From NCBI RefSeq assembly GCF_023500045.1, contig NZ_JAMCOF010000005.1:1-64000 (forward strand): a stretch of 64,000 bases of DNA, in the 5' to 3' direction. This document shows, in pieces, positions 17,384-27,498 of this stretch. Position 1 is the first letter of the stretch, and the number at the start of each line of letters is the position of its first letter. The DNA comes from Bartonella bilalgolemi (GTDB lineage Bacteria > Pseudomonadota > Alphaproteobacteria > Rhizobiales > Rhizobiaceae). The position numbers and the translations under genes were made by a program. The notes under the pieces are model-generated. The model saw only the letters and a program-made list of their open reading frames with translations, searched no databases and was not told where the DNA came from.

Positions 17384-19402
17384 ATGACACAAGCAGCAAT
17401 ATTCGACTGGATGGGATTTTCAGGGCTTCCTGATTTTGCTTCAATAAATGATGATGATTTTAAACCTGCTTTTGAACATGTACTGAAAGAAGCTGAAGAG
17501 GAAGTAGAAGTTATTGCTGCTTTGGAAGAGCTACCAACACTTGAGAATTTTTTGCAGCCTTTTGAGCTTGTTGGCAAGAACCTTGATCGTGTATGCTCAA
17601 TATTTTTTTTGCGTGCGAGTGCACATAGTAATGAATTGATTCAAAAATTAGAACAAGAATTTGTTGTCAAGCTTTCGCGTTATTCTTCAAGAATTATGAT
17701 GGATACACGAATATTTGCGAAAATGGATATGCTCTATAAACAATCACAGCAAGGTTCGTATGATCATGAAACGAAACGTGTGATTGAATTATGGTGGAGG
17801 AAATTTGTTAATAATGGTGCAAAACTTGATGAAAAAGGTAAAAAACGTCTTGTTGAAATTGATGAAAGACTTGCCTTTTTAGGTGCTACTTTTGGTCAGC
17901 ATATTTTAAAAGATGAGGCTGAGTGGATTTTGTTTTTAGAACAAACAGATTTATCTGGTTTGCCAGATGACCTTATTGCTTCTATGAAGGAAATTTCTTG
18001 TGAAAGAGGTCGTAATGGACTATATGCATTAATTTTAGCGCGCTCGATTATTGAACCTTTTTTAAAATTCTCTCATCGTCGTGATTTGCGCAAAACAGCT
18101 TTTCAAGCTTGGTCCCAGCGGGGTGAAAATACTCATGATAATAAAGCAATTATTGTTGAGATGATTGCACTTCGGGCTGAAAAAGCGAAATTGTTGGGGT
18201 ATAAATCTTTTGCAGATTTAAAGCTTGACAATACTATGGCTAAAAATGTTAATGCAGTTATGAGTTTGCTTACCCCTGTATGGGAGCGTGCAAAGGCTAA
18301 AGCTGCTACTGAACAAGCTGAATTACAAAATTTTGCAAAAAATCAAGGAAATAATGAGCCTTTAAAAGCTTGGGATTGGCGCTATTATGCTGAAAAATTG
18401 CGTACTGAGAAATTTTTGTTTGATGAAACAGAAGTAAAATATTATTTGCAGCTTGATCGCATGATTGAAGCAGCTTTTTTTGTTGCAAAAAAACTTTTTG
18501 GAATTTCATTTGAAGAAAAAACTACTGTTGCGCTTTGGCATCCTGATGCACGCTTATGGGAAGTCAAAAAATCTGATGGAAGTTTACTTGGGCATTTCAT
18601 TGGTGATTATTTTGCACGTTCTTCAAAACGATCTGGAGCATGGATGAGCAGATTACAATCACAGCATAAATTGAATGGAGGACAAAAGCCCATCGTTTAT
18701 AATGTATGCAATTTTGCTAAGTCTTCTAAAGGGAATCTTGCTCTTTTATCGCTTGATGATGCACGCACACTTTTCCATGAATTTGGGCATGCGTTGCATG
18801 GTTTGCTTTCTGATGTCACATGGCCATCTGTTGCAGGAACATCAGTTGTGCGTGATTTTGTTGAGCTTCCCTCTCAACTTTATGAGCATTGGCTAATTGT
18901 ACCAGAAGTATTGCAATCGTATGCTACGCATATGGAAACAGGTATTCCTTTGCCGAAAGCTTTGTTGGATAAAATTTTGTCAGCACATACATTTAATGCT
19001 GGTTTTAATGCTGTTGAGTTTCTTTCATCTGCTTTAGTAGATATGGCTTTCCATCAAGAAGAAAAAGTGGTGGATCCAACATTTTTTGAACGTAAGGAAC
19101 TAGAAAAGCTAGGAATGCCTGACGCAATTATTATGCGTCATCGTCCTCCGCATTTTGCACACATATTTTCAGGTGATGGTTATGCGGCTAGCTATTATTC
19201 TTATATGTGGTCAGAAGTACTGGATGCTGATACTTTTCAAGCTTTTGAAGAAACAGGTGATGTTTTCAATCCAGAACTTGCTAGTCGATTAAAGCGTTTT
19301 ATCTATTCTGCTGGAGGGAGTTATGATCCCGAGAAACTCTATGAATCTTTTCGAGGGCGATTACCTTCACCAGAATCAATGATAAAGAAACGTGGACTGT
19401 AA
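17384..19402 (+). CDS. M3 family oligopeptidase (oligopeptidase A / peptidyl-dipeptidase Dcp type)
   Basis: A 672-residue cytoplasmic zinc metallopeptidase that degrades short peptides, including signal-peptide remnants. The zinc site FHEFGHALHGLL (HExxH) is at about residue 465, and the downstream Glu ligand lies in GTSVVRDFVELPSQLYEHW. The conserved C-terminal block DGYAASYYSYMWSEVLDADTFQ... and the end RGRLPSPESMIKKRGL (shared by PrlC and Dcp) are intact. There is no signal peptide. Whether it is closer to OpdA (prlC) or Dcp cannot be settled by eye. It stands alone between two intergenic regions. Confidence 0.93.
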   Translation: MTQAAIFDWMGFSGLPDFASINDDDFKPAFEHVLKEAEEEVEVIAALEELPTLENFLQPFELVGKNLDRVCSIFFLRASAHSNELIQKLEQEFVVKLSRYSSRIMMDTRIFAKMDMLYKQSQQGSYDHETKRVIELWWRKFVNNGAKLDEKGKKRLVEIDERLAFLGATFGQHILKDEAEWILFLEQTDLSGLPDDLIASMKEISCERGRNGLYALILARSIIEPFLKFSHRRDLRKTAFQAWSQRGENTHDNKAIIVEMIALRAEKAKLLGYKSFADLKLDNTMAKNVNAVMSLLTPVWERAKAKAATEQAELQNFAKNQGNNEPLKAWDWRYYAEKLRTEKFLFDETEVKYYLQLDRMIEAAFFVAKKLFGISFEEKTTVALWHPDARLWEVKKSDGSLLGHFIGDYFARSSKRSGAWMSRLQSQHKLNGGQKPIVYNVCNFAKSSKGNLALLSLDDARTLFHEFGHALHGLLSDVTWPSVAGTSVVRDFVELPSQLYEHWLIVPEVLQSYATHMETGIPLPKALLDKILSAHTFNAGFNAVEFLSSALVDMAFHQEEKVVDPTFFERKELEKLGMPDAIIMRHRPPHFAHIFSGDGYAASYYSYMWSEVLDADTFQAFEETGDVFNPELASRLKRFIYSAGGSYDPEKLYESFRGRLPSPESMIKKRGL

Positions 19403-19860
19403 AGATAAAGAATAGGGTGTGGATATACTGATTTTGTCTGAAGATAAATTAAGGCACCAATAAAAATATTATGATTTTTGAAAGTTGGAACTAAAATTTT
19501 GTATGTTACCTATTTTAGCTTCAACCAAAGCTTGTATTTCTTATGACATCACTAAATGATAATTCTATAGTTTTGAATAATTTTATTAAATTTTTTTTGA
19601 GATATAGTTGTATTTGAATAATGTAACGAAATCCTTATTTTTGAAATGCACAGTTGCCAATTATAGCACTTTTTTCTAATTGCATGATGCATTTCATAGA
19701 GTGAAAATTTCATTTCAATTTATCTTAGCGATTCTTTATAAATAAGAAAATCATCCTGAAACTAAGAATTTTTTCCAATTTTAAGATGTCATATAATCAA
19801 TAAGAAAAATAGACAATTCAATAAATCAAATGAACATGAGACGAGTGTTTTACTTTAAGG
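19403..19860. other. Intergenic region between two convergent genes
   Basis: 458 bases of AT-rich DNA between the ends of the peptidase and transglycosylase genes. No open reading frame with a ribosome-binding site, strong hairpin, tRNA or repeat was recognised. It may be the remains of a lost gene. Confidence 0.5.
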
Positions 19861-21117
19861 TTATTGTTTTCTGATATGAGAAAGAGTTTCGTAGCTTGGA
19901 TATCCATTTGCTTCTAAACCGTGACGTAGCTGAAAAGCTTTAATTGCTTTCTTGGAGGCTGAACCAATTTTACCGTCAATCTCTCCTTCATAATCCCCAA
20001 GTTTTGCTAAGCGAGATTGCAATTCTATACGCTCTTTGAAAGTAATAGGTCTAAATGGTCGATTCCAATCTTGGGATAATTTAGGCTGCCCAGCAATACG
20101 GTCAGCAAGAAGGCCAACAGCGAAAGCATAACGGTCTGCATTATTATAACGTTTAATCACAAAGAAATTTTTTGTTACCAAAAACGCAGGCCCTTTTGGT
20201 CCATCAGGAAATTTTAATATCGCTTGTTCAGATAAAGAAGGAAAAGGTTTTTTATGTGCATGTTGAACACCTAATTCTTTCCATTGTTTAAAAGATAACC
20301 AATTTTCAGGTAATTTTTTGTTATTTGGTAATTTAACTTCAATTCCCCAGGTGAGATTAGATTGCCAACCATTCATATGGAGAAGGTTAGCAGCAGTAGC
20401 AAGTGAATCGGGAATCGAATTCCAAATATCAGAGCACCCACTTCCATCCATATCAATAGCATAGATGAGATAACTGCTTGGAATAAATTGCGTATGTCCT
20501 AATGCTCCCGCCCAAGATCCCACGAGTTGAGAGCGGTGAATTTCACCGCTTTGTAGAATTTTCATTGCTGCAATAAGTTGTGTGCGCGCATATTTTTGAC
20601 GTTTTTGGTCAGCATAAGCTAAAGTAGCAAGTGAACGGATAGTATCACGCATTATGCCTTTATTTGTTAAAATTTTTCCGTAGTTGCTTTCCATAGACCA
20701 AATAGCGAGGAGGAGATTACGGTTAACACCAAAACGCTTTTCAATTTTTTGTAACCATTGTTGCCATTTTTTAGCTTGCTGTTTTCCTTCTATAATTGCA
20801 TCATCATGAATGCGATTGTCAAAATATTCCCATGGCATATCAACAAATTCTGGTTGATATGCTGCTTTTTTTAAGACTTCTTGGTCAATTGTATTAATTG
20901 TTTTAAAAGCTATATCAAATGTGGATGGTGAAATATTGTTAGCTAAAGCCGTTTTTTTAAATTCATTAATCCAGTGTTGAAAACGACTATCAGCATATGT
21001 GAGCGAGGAAAAAACTATTGGAAGAATAGTAAAGATAGAAACTAAACCAATGAGAAGGAGTATTCGATTTATGTTTTTTTCTGAAGAAAATAATGCACTA
21101 AATTTTGTTATTTTCAT
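19861..21117 (-). CDS. Lytic murein transglycosylase, MltB family, with peptidoglycan-binding domain
   Basis: A 418-residue periplasmic enzyme that cleaves the glycan strand of peptidoglycan, giving 1,6-anhydro-muropeptides. A signal or anchor segment (ILLLIGLVSIFTILPIVFSSL, residues 19-39) is followed by the SLT_2 catalytic domain. The catalytic Glu is E143 in AIWSMESNYGKI, and GALGHTQFIPSSY and DMDGSGCSDIWNS are typical MltB motifs. A PG_binding_1 domain lies at about 355-415 (LQSRLAKLGDYEGEIDGKIG). No lipobox is seen, so it is probably soluble or membrane-anchored rather than a lipoprotein. It stands alone. Confidence 0.93.
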   Translation of the reverse strand: MKITKFSALFSSEKNINRILLLIGLVSIFTILPIVFSSLTYADSRFQHWINEFKKTALANNISPSTFDIAFKTINTIDQEVLKKAAYQPEFVDMPWEYFDNRIHDDAIIEGKQQAKKWQQWLQKIEKRFGVNRNLLLAIWSMESNYGKILTNKGIMRDTIRSLATLAYADQKRQKYARTQLIAAMKILQSGEIHRSQLVGSWAGALGHTQFIPSSYLIYAIDMDGSGCSDIWNSIPDSLATAANLLHMNGWQSNLTWGIEVKLPNNKKLPENWLSFKQWKELGVQHAHKKPFPSLSEQAILKFPDGPKGPAFLVTKNFFVIKRYNNADRYAFAVGLLADRIAGQPKLSQDWNRPFRPITFKERIELQSRLAKLGDYEGEIDGKIGSASKKAIKAFQLRHGLEANGYPSYETLSHIRKQ

Positions 21118-21372
21118 TTTCTAATTTTTATCTTTGTATGAAGTATTTGAGTATGCAATCGTTTAATTTTTGTATTTAGTGAATTATATATCAGATTAAG
21201 CAAATTATTCAAATTAATTGTTTTAATAAAGTAATTTATTAATTATTGCGTCCTTTCTATGTTTATTATATGAAAATCCAGAGAATAGAACATTTTTATT
21301 TATTTGTAGTTAAATATATTATGTCAGAAAATTATACAGTAAATAGAGTTATATAGTAAATTAAATAGGAAG

Positions 21373-22269
21373 ATGAGTGTGCATAAAATCCGAAAGGCAG
21401 TATTTCCTGTAGCAGGTCTTGGTACTCGTTTTCTTCCAGCAACAAAAGCAGTTCCTAAAGAAATGCTAACTATTGTTGATAAGCCTGTTATTCAATACGT
21501 GGTAGATGAGGCACGTGAAGCAGGTATTGAGCATTTCATTTTTGTTACTGGGCGTAATAAGGCAGTTATTGAAGATTATTTTGATGCTCAGGTTGAGTTA
21601 TATACAACTCTTGCTGAATGTGAAAGGACAGAGGAGCTAGAGCATTTAAAAAAATTGCAATTACAGCCAGGAATGACTTCTTTCACTCGGCAACAGCAAC
21701 CTTTAGGATTAGGGCATGCTGTTTGGTGTGCGCGTGAGCTCGTTGGAAAAGAGCCTTTTGCTTTATTATTGCCGGATATGCTCATGCAAACTAAAAAGGG
21801 TTGTCTTTCTGAGATGATACATCTTTATGAAAAAATAGGAGGAGGTAATATTATTGCTGTTCAAGAGTGTAATCATGAAGAAGTATATAAATATGGTATT
21901 GTAGGAAAAGGAAAGCAGATTGCAAATGGTTTTGAAATTACACAAATGATAGAGAAACCAGCCATAGAAAAAGCTCCATCTAATCTGTATATTAATGGAC
22001 GTTATATTTTGCAACCAGAGATTTTTGATATTTTAGCTGATCAAAAACAAGGAACAGGAAATGAGATTCAATTAACAGATGCTATGGTGCAACTTTCAAA
22101 TGAACAGGCTTTTTTTGGTTTTCAATTAGATGGATGCACTTTTGATTGTGGGTCTAAAATTGGCTTTATTGAAGCTAATGTCGCATTTGCTCTCTCACGT
22201 ACTGATATGCATCAGCAACTTTTTACATCATTGAAAAACTTACTTGCAAAAGTTAACGTTGCAAAATGA
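21373..22269 (+). CDS. galU: UTP-glucose-1-phosphate uridylyltransferase
   Basis: Makes UDP-glucose from glucose-1-phosphate and UTP for envelope polysaccharides. The 298-residue protein has the nucleotide-binding start [20 protein letters not shown] (residues 11-30), then [23 protein letters not shown] at the sugar-nucleotide metal site, QMIEKP and the C-terminal [20 protein letters not shown]. The ATG is almost adjacent to AGGAAG, so the GTG two codons later could also serve. The kdsD/kpsF gene follows 39 bases after its stop; both feed lipopolysaccharide synthesis. Confidence 0.96.
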   Translation: MSVHKIRKAVFPVAGLGTRFLPATKAVPKEMLTIVDKPVIQYVVDEAREAGIEHFIFVTGRNKAVIEDYFDAQVELYTTLAECERTEELEHLKKLQLQPGMTSFTRQQQPLGLGHAVWCARELVGKEPFALLLPDMLMQTKKGCLSEMIHLYEKIGGGNIIAVQECNHEEVYKYGIVGKGKQIANGFEITQMIEKPAIEKAPSNLYINGRYILQPEIFDILADQKQGTGNEIQLTDAMVQLSNEQAFFGFQLDGCTFDCGSKIGFIEANVAFALSRTDMHQQLFTSLKNLLAKVNVAK

Positions 22270-22308
22270 TATAGACTTTGAGTTTGATTTCATTTATCGA
22301 ATTTAATT

Positions 22309-23304
22309 ATGACGATAGAGTCTCTTCATACGTTAAATTTACAAAATGCGGTTATCTTAGCGCTTAAGACTATTTCTATTGAAAAACGAGGGCTTGAAGC
22401 TCTTGAAAAGGCCTTTCGTGAGAAGCTTGCGGATTCTTTTAAAGCAGCTGTCCAAACCATTAGTAATGCAAATGGTCACGTGGTAATTACTGGTCTTGGC
22501 AAGAGCGGTCATATAGGAACGAAAATTGCTGCGACTTTAGCTTCAACTGGAACACCTGCTTTTTTTATCCATGCTGCGGAAGCTAATCATGGTGATCTTG
22601 GTATGATTGGTTCTGATGATGTTGTTCTTGCTTTATCATGGTCTGGGGAAACTACAGAGTTAAGTGGTATTATAAGTCATACTGCACGCTTCCATATACC
22701 ACTAATTGCGATAACATCTGGTGAGCACTCTATATTAGGGCGGCAAGCTGATATTGTATTATTATTGCCAAAAGTAGAGGAGGCTTGTCCTCACGGGCTT
22801 GCTCCGACAGCTTCAACAACTATGCAATTAGTGGTAGGGGATGCATTAGCTATTGCTCTTTTGGAAATGCGAGGTTTTACTGCAACTGATTTCAAAATTT
22901 ATCATCCTGGGGGTTCTCTTGGTGCAAATCTTAAATACGTGCGTGATATTATGCATCAAGGTGATCGTGTCCCTTTAGTTATGCAGGGAGTATCCATGAC
23001 AGCAGCCATGGAGATCTTAGTTAAAAAACATTTTGGTTGTGTTGGTGTTATAAATTCAAGAGGTGAATTAATTGGGATTATAACAGATGGTGATCTTGCA
23101 CGAAATATTCACAATGATTTGTCACAGTTCAATGTTGATGAGGTAATGACTAAAAATCCAAAGACTGTTGCTCCAGATACACTCGTTGGTGCAGCGACAG
23201 CGTTTATTAATGATCATCATATTGGAGCATTTTTCGTGATTGAAAATAAAAAGCCTATTGGAATCGTTCATTTTCATGATCTTTTGCGTATTGGTGTGGC
23301 ATGA
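22309..23304 (+). CDS. kdsD: D-arabinose-5-phosphate isomerase (KdsD/KpsF)
   Basis: Converts ribulose-5-phosphate to arabinose-5-phosphate, the first step of Kdo synthesis for lipid A-core. The 331-residue protein has an SIS domain (VVITGLGKSGHIGTKIAATL, and ALSWSGETTELSG; about residues 45-180) followed by two CBS domains (about 210-330). The block PHGLAPTASTTMQLVVGDAL is diagnostic of the family. It sits immediately downstream of galU, a metabolic neighbour in envelope sugar supply. Confidence 0.95.
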   Translation: MTIESLHTLNLQNAVILALKTISIEKRGLEALEKAFREKLADSFKAAVQTISNANGHVVITGLGKSGHIGTKIAATLASTGTPAFFIHAAEANHGDLGMIGSDDVVLALSWSGETTELSGIISHTARFHIPLIAITSGEHSILGRQADIVLLLPKVEEACPHGLAPTASTTMQLVVGDALAIALLEMRGFTATDFKIYHPGGSLGANLKYVRDIMHQGDRVPLVMQGVSMTAAMEILVKKHFGCVGVINSRGELIGIITDGDLARNIHNDLSQFNVDEVMTKNPKTVAPDTLVGAATAFINDHHIGAFFVIENKKPIGIVHFHDLLRIGVA

Positions 23305-23484
23305 GTTCATTAATACTGAGCATCCAATATTATTTATCAGTAAAAAATGATGAAACAATAGCATTAACATCTTTAAGAAGAAGACTTGAGGTATCTATTT
23401 GTGAGTGGTTATTTTAAAAGTTTATGAAATAATATAAGCTTAGAGATTTAGGGATATCGTAATATGTTTTTATCTAATAATTTA

Positions 23485-23516
23485 CTCACAGGAAGAAAGA
23501 ATTTTTTTCCTGTGAG
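23485..23516. terminator. Hairpin terminator 3' of the Omp10-like gene
   Basis: A perfect 10-base stem, CTCACAGGAA (23485-23494) with TTCCTGTGAG (23507-23516), and a 12-base T-rich loop. It lies between the convergent ends of kdsD and the lipoprotein gene. The flanks are AT-rich but contain no clean T run, so its direction is unclear. Confidence 0.65.
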
Positions 23517-23554
23517 AATATTTTGTTTATTCTTATAAAAAGTTTTAATTTTAT

Positions 23555-23929
23555 CTAGGTTTTGCGTTTGAGGAAGAATTGTGAACCAGTATTTGATGTA
23601 CAGAGGAGCTGCATTGTATCATTAGATATTGTGCAACTTGCTCTAGAAACAGTTCCACGAAGAAGAGAATATATTTCAATTTCTACGTGGTGAGTATTGA
23701 TATAATGGTAGGTACCTTCTGAAAGTTTTTCTCTTGTATCTGCTGCTCGTGTTTCAAAAACACCGCTATGAAAAGAAGAAATAATACCGTTTGTGTCGAT
23801 CCATTCTCCATCGATTCCAGTTGGCATATTGTTGATAAATAAGAAATTTCTGTGATTTTGCGAATGATTACAAGCAACTAATATCAAAGCAGTTATTGTT
23901 AGGTATAAAATACAGCAAATGTGTTTCAT
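23555..23929 (-). CDS. Omp10-like outer-membrane lipoprotein
   Basis: A 124-residue lipoprotein. The signal peptide ends in a lipobox (LTITALILVAC, Cys20) where lipid would be attached. The mature part strongly resembles Brucella Omp10: PTGIDGEWIDTNGIISSF, GVFETRAADTREKLSEGTYHY, the VEIEIYSLLRGTVSRASC block, and the end LLCTSNTGSQFFLKR. In Brucella this surface lipoprotein is immunogenic and contributes to virulence; the molecular role is unknown. The gene is single, transcribed towards kdsD, with a perfect hairpin beyond its stop. Confidence 0.85.
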   Translation of the reverse strand: MKHICCILYLTITALILVACNHSQNHRNFLFINNMPTGIDGEWIDTNGIISSFHSGVFETRAADTREKLSEGTYHYINTHHVEIEIYSLLRGTVSRASCTISNDTMQLLCTSNTGSQFFLKRKT

Positions 23930-24135
23930 GTTCTTTACTCTATATGTTTTCTTTATTACTTTTTACGACAAGTTTAAAGTAAAAGCAAAAAATTGAAAAG
24001 ACTTTTAAACATTGTGCTTAATGAGTAATTTGCTAAAATTAGCATGCCGGTTATAAAAGGTAAAATGTATTTTGTGGTTTATAATGAATCTTATTATAAA
24101 TATATTTAGTAGTCTCAAAGGAGATTATTAAAGTT

Positions 24136-25518
24136 ATGGCTGATCCTATTCTTGTTGCGGGCGAAGATCACGGAAAGCGTGCAGAGCTTTCTACTATGCT
24201 TCGAGGATTTGGTTACCGCGTTATTGAAGCAGAAAATAGCTTACGTACAATTGATCTTTTATATAGACGTAAAAATATCATGCTTGTATTGCTTGATGTT
24301 GCTATGAGTGATTTAAGCGTAAGTGATCTAATTAAAATGATTAGAACAGCCCGAATCTCTATTCGCGTCATTATTATAGCAAAACAAGATAATCAAGAGT
24401 TGATTCAAAAAGCTTTAAAAGCTGGGGCTATTGATTATTGGATTTATCCAGTTACACCACTACGGTTAAGAATTACTTTGAATAATCTTGCCTTTATTTC
24501 CGCATTAGAAAATGAAATTCAGTATATTCGTAGACAAAAAGAAAATCATTTACAATTTTCTGATATCTATAAAAAAAGCAGTGTAATGCAAGTTATTTTA
24601 GAACAATCAAAAAGTGCAGCGACTTCTTCTCAGAATCTTTTGATAGAGGGTGAAGTAGGGACTGGTCATGAGAAATTAGCTCGCATCATCCACGATGAAA
24701 GTTTTTTTTCGAAGGGGACTTTTGTACGCTTCCAATGTTTACCGGTTTTTGATTCAGAGGAAGAGAGTCGTTTTTGGTTTAAAGAGTTTTTACCGCTTGT
24801 TTCTTCTCTTGAGCATGGGACGCTTTGCTTATGTGATATTGATCGATTGGAGCCGATACAGCAAAAACGTTTTGCGCATTACCTGCAAGAGAGAGCAGAA
24901 ACAACAAAAGATAAAAATCTACCTTTTCGCATTATTGCTCTTTCAACATCACGTCTTGCAGATTTAGTTCAGGTAGGTTTTTTTACACATAGTTTTTTTG
25001 AACAAATTTCCCAATTATATATTAATATTCCCGCTTTGCGAGAGTTGAGGGGTGAACTTCCAGAAATTTCTCAATGTTTAATTGATCATATTATTGCTGA
25101 AACGGGGCAATCGCATGTGCATGGTTTAGCAGGAACGGTTATTTCTATGTTTATGCAGTATGATTGGCCTGGTAATTATAGAGAACTGGAAAATTTGCTA
25201 TTCCGTGCGGTTTTGATAAGCGAAGGACCATTATTAACTGTGCGAGATTTTCCGCAATTGATAAAAAATCCATACATGAATATTTCAAAGATAACTGATA
25301 ATGATATTCAAGAATGCTATGAGAGAAAATTTATACGATTTTTAAATGTTGATGGACATGTACGTACTTTTTCTGAGATGGAGCGTGATATTATTGAAAA
25401 GGCAGTTGTACATTATAAAGGGCGTATGAGTGAAATTGCGCGGCGTCTTCAGATTGGGCGTTCTACTCTTTATCGTAGAATAGAGGAATTGAATACAATA
25501 AATAATCAAAAGCAGTAA
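24136..25518 (+). CDS. NtrC-family response regulator with decayed AAA+ motifs
   Basis: A 460-residue DNA-binding regulator with receiver (1-120), AAA+ (about 145-370) and Fis-type helix-turn-helix (about 420-455, SEIARRLQIGRSTLYRRIEEL) domains. The receiver keeps the phospho-acceptor D54 and the acidic pair (E10, D11) but has Tyr at the usual Lys position (WIYPVTP). In the AAA+ domain, Walker A reads GEVGTGHE (His in place of the Lys), Walker B reads TLCLCDI instead of xLFLDE, and the GAFTGA loop that contacts sigma-54 is missing. The protein probably cannot hydrolyse ATP or activate sigma-54 promoters; it more likely works as an ordinary repressor or activator. AAAGGAGA precedes the start. 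No kinase gene is adjacent. Confidence 0.85.
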   Translation: MADPILVAGEDHGKRAELSTMLRGFGYRVIEAENSLRTIDLLYRRKNIMLVLLDVAMSDLSVSDLIKMIRTARISIRVIIIAKQDNQELIQKALKAGAIDYWIYPVTPLRLRITLNNLAFISALENEIQYIRRQKENHLQFSDIYKKSSVMQVILEQSKSAATSSQNLLIEGEVGTGHEKLARIIHDESFFSKGTFVRFQCLPVFDSEEESRFWFKEFLPLVSSLEHGTLCLCDIDRLEPIQQKRFAHYLQERAETTKDKNLPFRIIALSTSRLADLVQVGFFTHSFFEQISQLYINIPALRELRGELPEISQCLIDHIIAETGQSHVHGLAGTVISMFMQYDWPGNYRELENLLFRAVLISEGPLLTVRDFPQLIKNPYMNISKITDNDIQECYERKFIRFLNVDGHVRTFSEMERDIIEKAVVHYKGRMSEIARRLQIGRSTLYRRIEELNTINNQKQ

Positions 25519-25778
25519 AAGATCTTTAACAAAATATCTATATTTACGAATCATAATAATTCAAAAAGGTATAATTGTCTTATCAGCAAAAAAGAAAAGT
25601 CCTTTTAGCTATAAAAATGAAACGTCATTTATTGTAATAATTTGCTCATTGAAAATATTTTCAAACAACAATAGTAAGATTGCTCAGAATTTTTGAATAT
25701 GAACAGAGCCATTGATTCTAATGTTTTTTTACGTATTTATTGAGTGTATGATCTTTTTTAGAAAGAAAGTTTATCTCT

Positions 25779-27350
25779 TTGACTCTATTAAACATTATTG
25801 TTGTCCTAACTACACTTTTCATTATTGCCTCTATGTTAGCAATTTATACTTATGGTTGCTTCGCTAGAAATGCCAGAGGAGAGTCTTCTTATGCACTAAG
25901 TGTTGAGAAAAGTGAGACTGAAATTGATCGTATAGTAAGCCGACTAGCAAAAGAAACAAATGGGGTGGGGATTGATAAAGATGCTCTTTCGCTTATTGTA
26001 AGCAATTTAGATGCATTTTGTGTTCGTGCGATAGGAGCAGCAAAAGCTGGACGCAGTCTTGATCTGATGTATTACATTTGGGATGATGATTTAACAGGAC
26101 GTTTGTTGCTTAGCGAAGTGGTTGAGGCAGCTGATCGTGGTGTACGAGTGCGTCTTCTTTTGGATGATATTAATGCTCAGGGACGTGATCCGGCTTATGT
26201 TGCACTTGATAAACATCCTCATATTGAGGTGAGAGTATTTAATCCAGGACGCGTACGTAAAGGTCGTTTACGCCGTGGTTTAGAGATTATATTGCGGGCG
26301 ATTATGGTAACGCGCAGAATGCACAATAAAGCCTTTATTGTTGATGGGCGTGTAGCTTTTGTAGGAGGACGAAATCTTGCAGATTCTTATTTAGGTGCAG
26401 GTAAACAGTCAAGTTTTCGAGATTTAGATCTCATGTTAATTGGTCCGTCGGTTAAAAAAATAGAAACGATCTTTGATAACTTTTGGAATAGTGCTGTGGT
26501 TTTACCGATTCATACTTTGGTTGTTCCTGACAGAGCGAGAGACCTCGATATTTGGAAAGCTAAATTACGTAGATTCCGTAATTCAAAAGTTGCCAAAGTT
26601 TACTTAACTTATGTCAATAAGCATATCAATTTTGAATATTTTATTCAAATAGGTAAACGATTATTTGTAGCAGATAAAGTAGATGTTCTTTCAGATCCTC
26701 CAGAAAAGGCATTGCGAAAGCATACAGCAAATTGGCTTATGGAAGCCCTTTCACAGGTTATTGATAGCGCAAAAAAAACAGTTCAGATTACATCGCCTTA
26801 TTTTGTTCCAGGTAAAGAAGGGACACAGAGCTTTCGCAATTTGGTATCAAAAGGTATTAATGTCAAAATTCTTACTAATTCTTTAGCGGCTACTGACGTG
26901 GCCATTGTACATGGAGGTTATGCATCTTATCGTAAAGTGTTATTGAAAAGTGGTATTCAACTCTATGAATTAAAGCCGGATGGAGGAGTACACCGATTGC
27001 GATTGTTTAGATCTAATAAAGCGAGTTTGCATACGAAAGCTTTTTTAATTGATTGTAAAACTGCTTTTATTGGCTCTTTAAATTTTGATCCTCGTTCGGT
27101 TTCATTGAATACAGAAATGGGAATTCTTTTTGAATGCGCACCAATTGCAGCAAGATTAGATTTACTTTTTTCTGAGGAAACGACCGGTGAAATGAGTTAT
27201 TGTTTACGTCTTGGTGATAATGATCGCATTTACTGGGATTTTATTGAAAATGAAAAAAAACACAGTGTTGATTATGAACCAGAAAGTAATTTGAAGCGTC
27301 GTGCATTTGTAAAAATAATGAGTTGGTTGCCCATTGAATCGCAATTATAG
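25779..27350 (+). CDS. Phospholipase D-family protein, cardiolipin synthase-like
   Basis: A 523-residue membrane-attached enzyme with one N-terminal membrane segment (NIIVVLTTLFIIASMLAIYTYG) and two HKD motifs. The first is HNKAFIVDGRVAFVGGRNLAD near residue 185, shown here in two halves: HNKAFIVDG, then FVGGRNLAD. The second is HTKAFLIDCKTAFIGSLNFD near residue 420. Both H-x-K-x4-D cores are complete, so it should be catalytically active on phospholipids (cardiolipin synthesis or phosphodiesterase action). No other start fits, so a TTG at 25779 is used, preceded by GAAAGAAAG. It stands alone between the regulator and guaB. Confidence 0.88.
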   Translation: MTLLNIIVVLTTLFIIASMLAIYTYGCFARNARGESSYALSVEKSETEIDRIVSRLAKETNGVGIDKDALSLIVSNLDAFCVRAIGAAKAGRSLDLMYYIWDDDLTGRLLLSEVVEAADRGVRVRLLLDDINAQGRDPAYVALDKHPHIEVRVFNPGRVRKGRLRRGLEIILRAIMVTRRMHNKAFIVDGRVAFVGGRNLADSYLGAGKQSSFRDLDLMLIGPSVKKIETIFDNFWNSAVVLPIHTLVVPDRARDLDIWKAKLRRFRNSKVAKVYLTYVNKHINFEYFIQIGKRLFVADKVDVLSDPPEKALRKHTANWLMEALSQVIDSAKKTVQITSPYFVPGKEGTQSFRNLVSKGINVKILTNSLAATDVAIVHGGYASYRKVLLKSGIQLYELKPDGGVHRLRLFRSNKASLHTKAFLIDCKTAFIGSLNFDPRSVSLNTEMGILFECAPIAARLDLLFSEETTGEMSYCLRLGDNDRIYWDFIENEKKHSVDYEPESNLKRRAFVKIMSWLPIESQL

Positions 27351-27498
27351 ATTATACAAGTTCTATTTTAGAAAAATATTTATTTTCTCTTTTCATTTTA
27401 TCGGTCACATGGCATAATTGACTGCCAATTCGCGACTTAAGAGAATTAAAGTTGCCCCTATAACTGTCGCAGTGTTTTAGTATTAGAGGAATTTGGCT

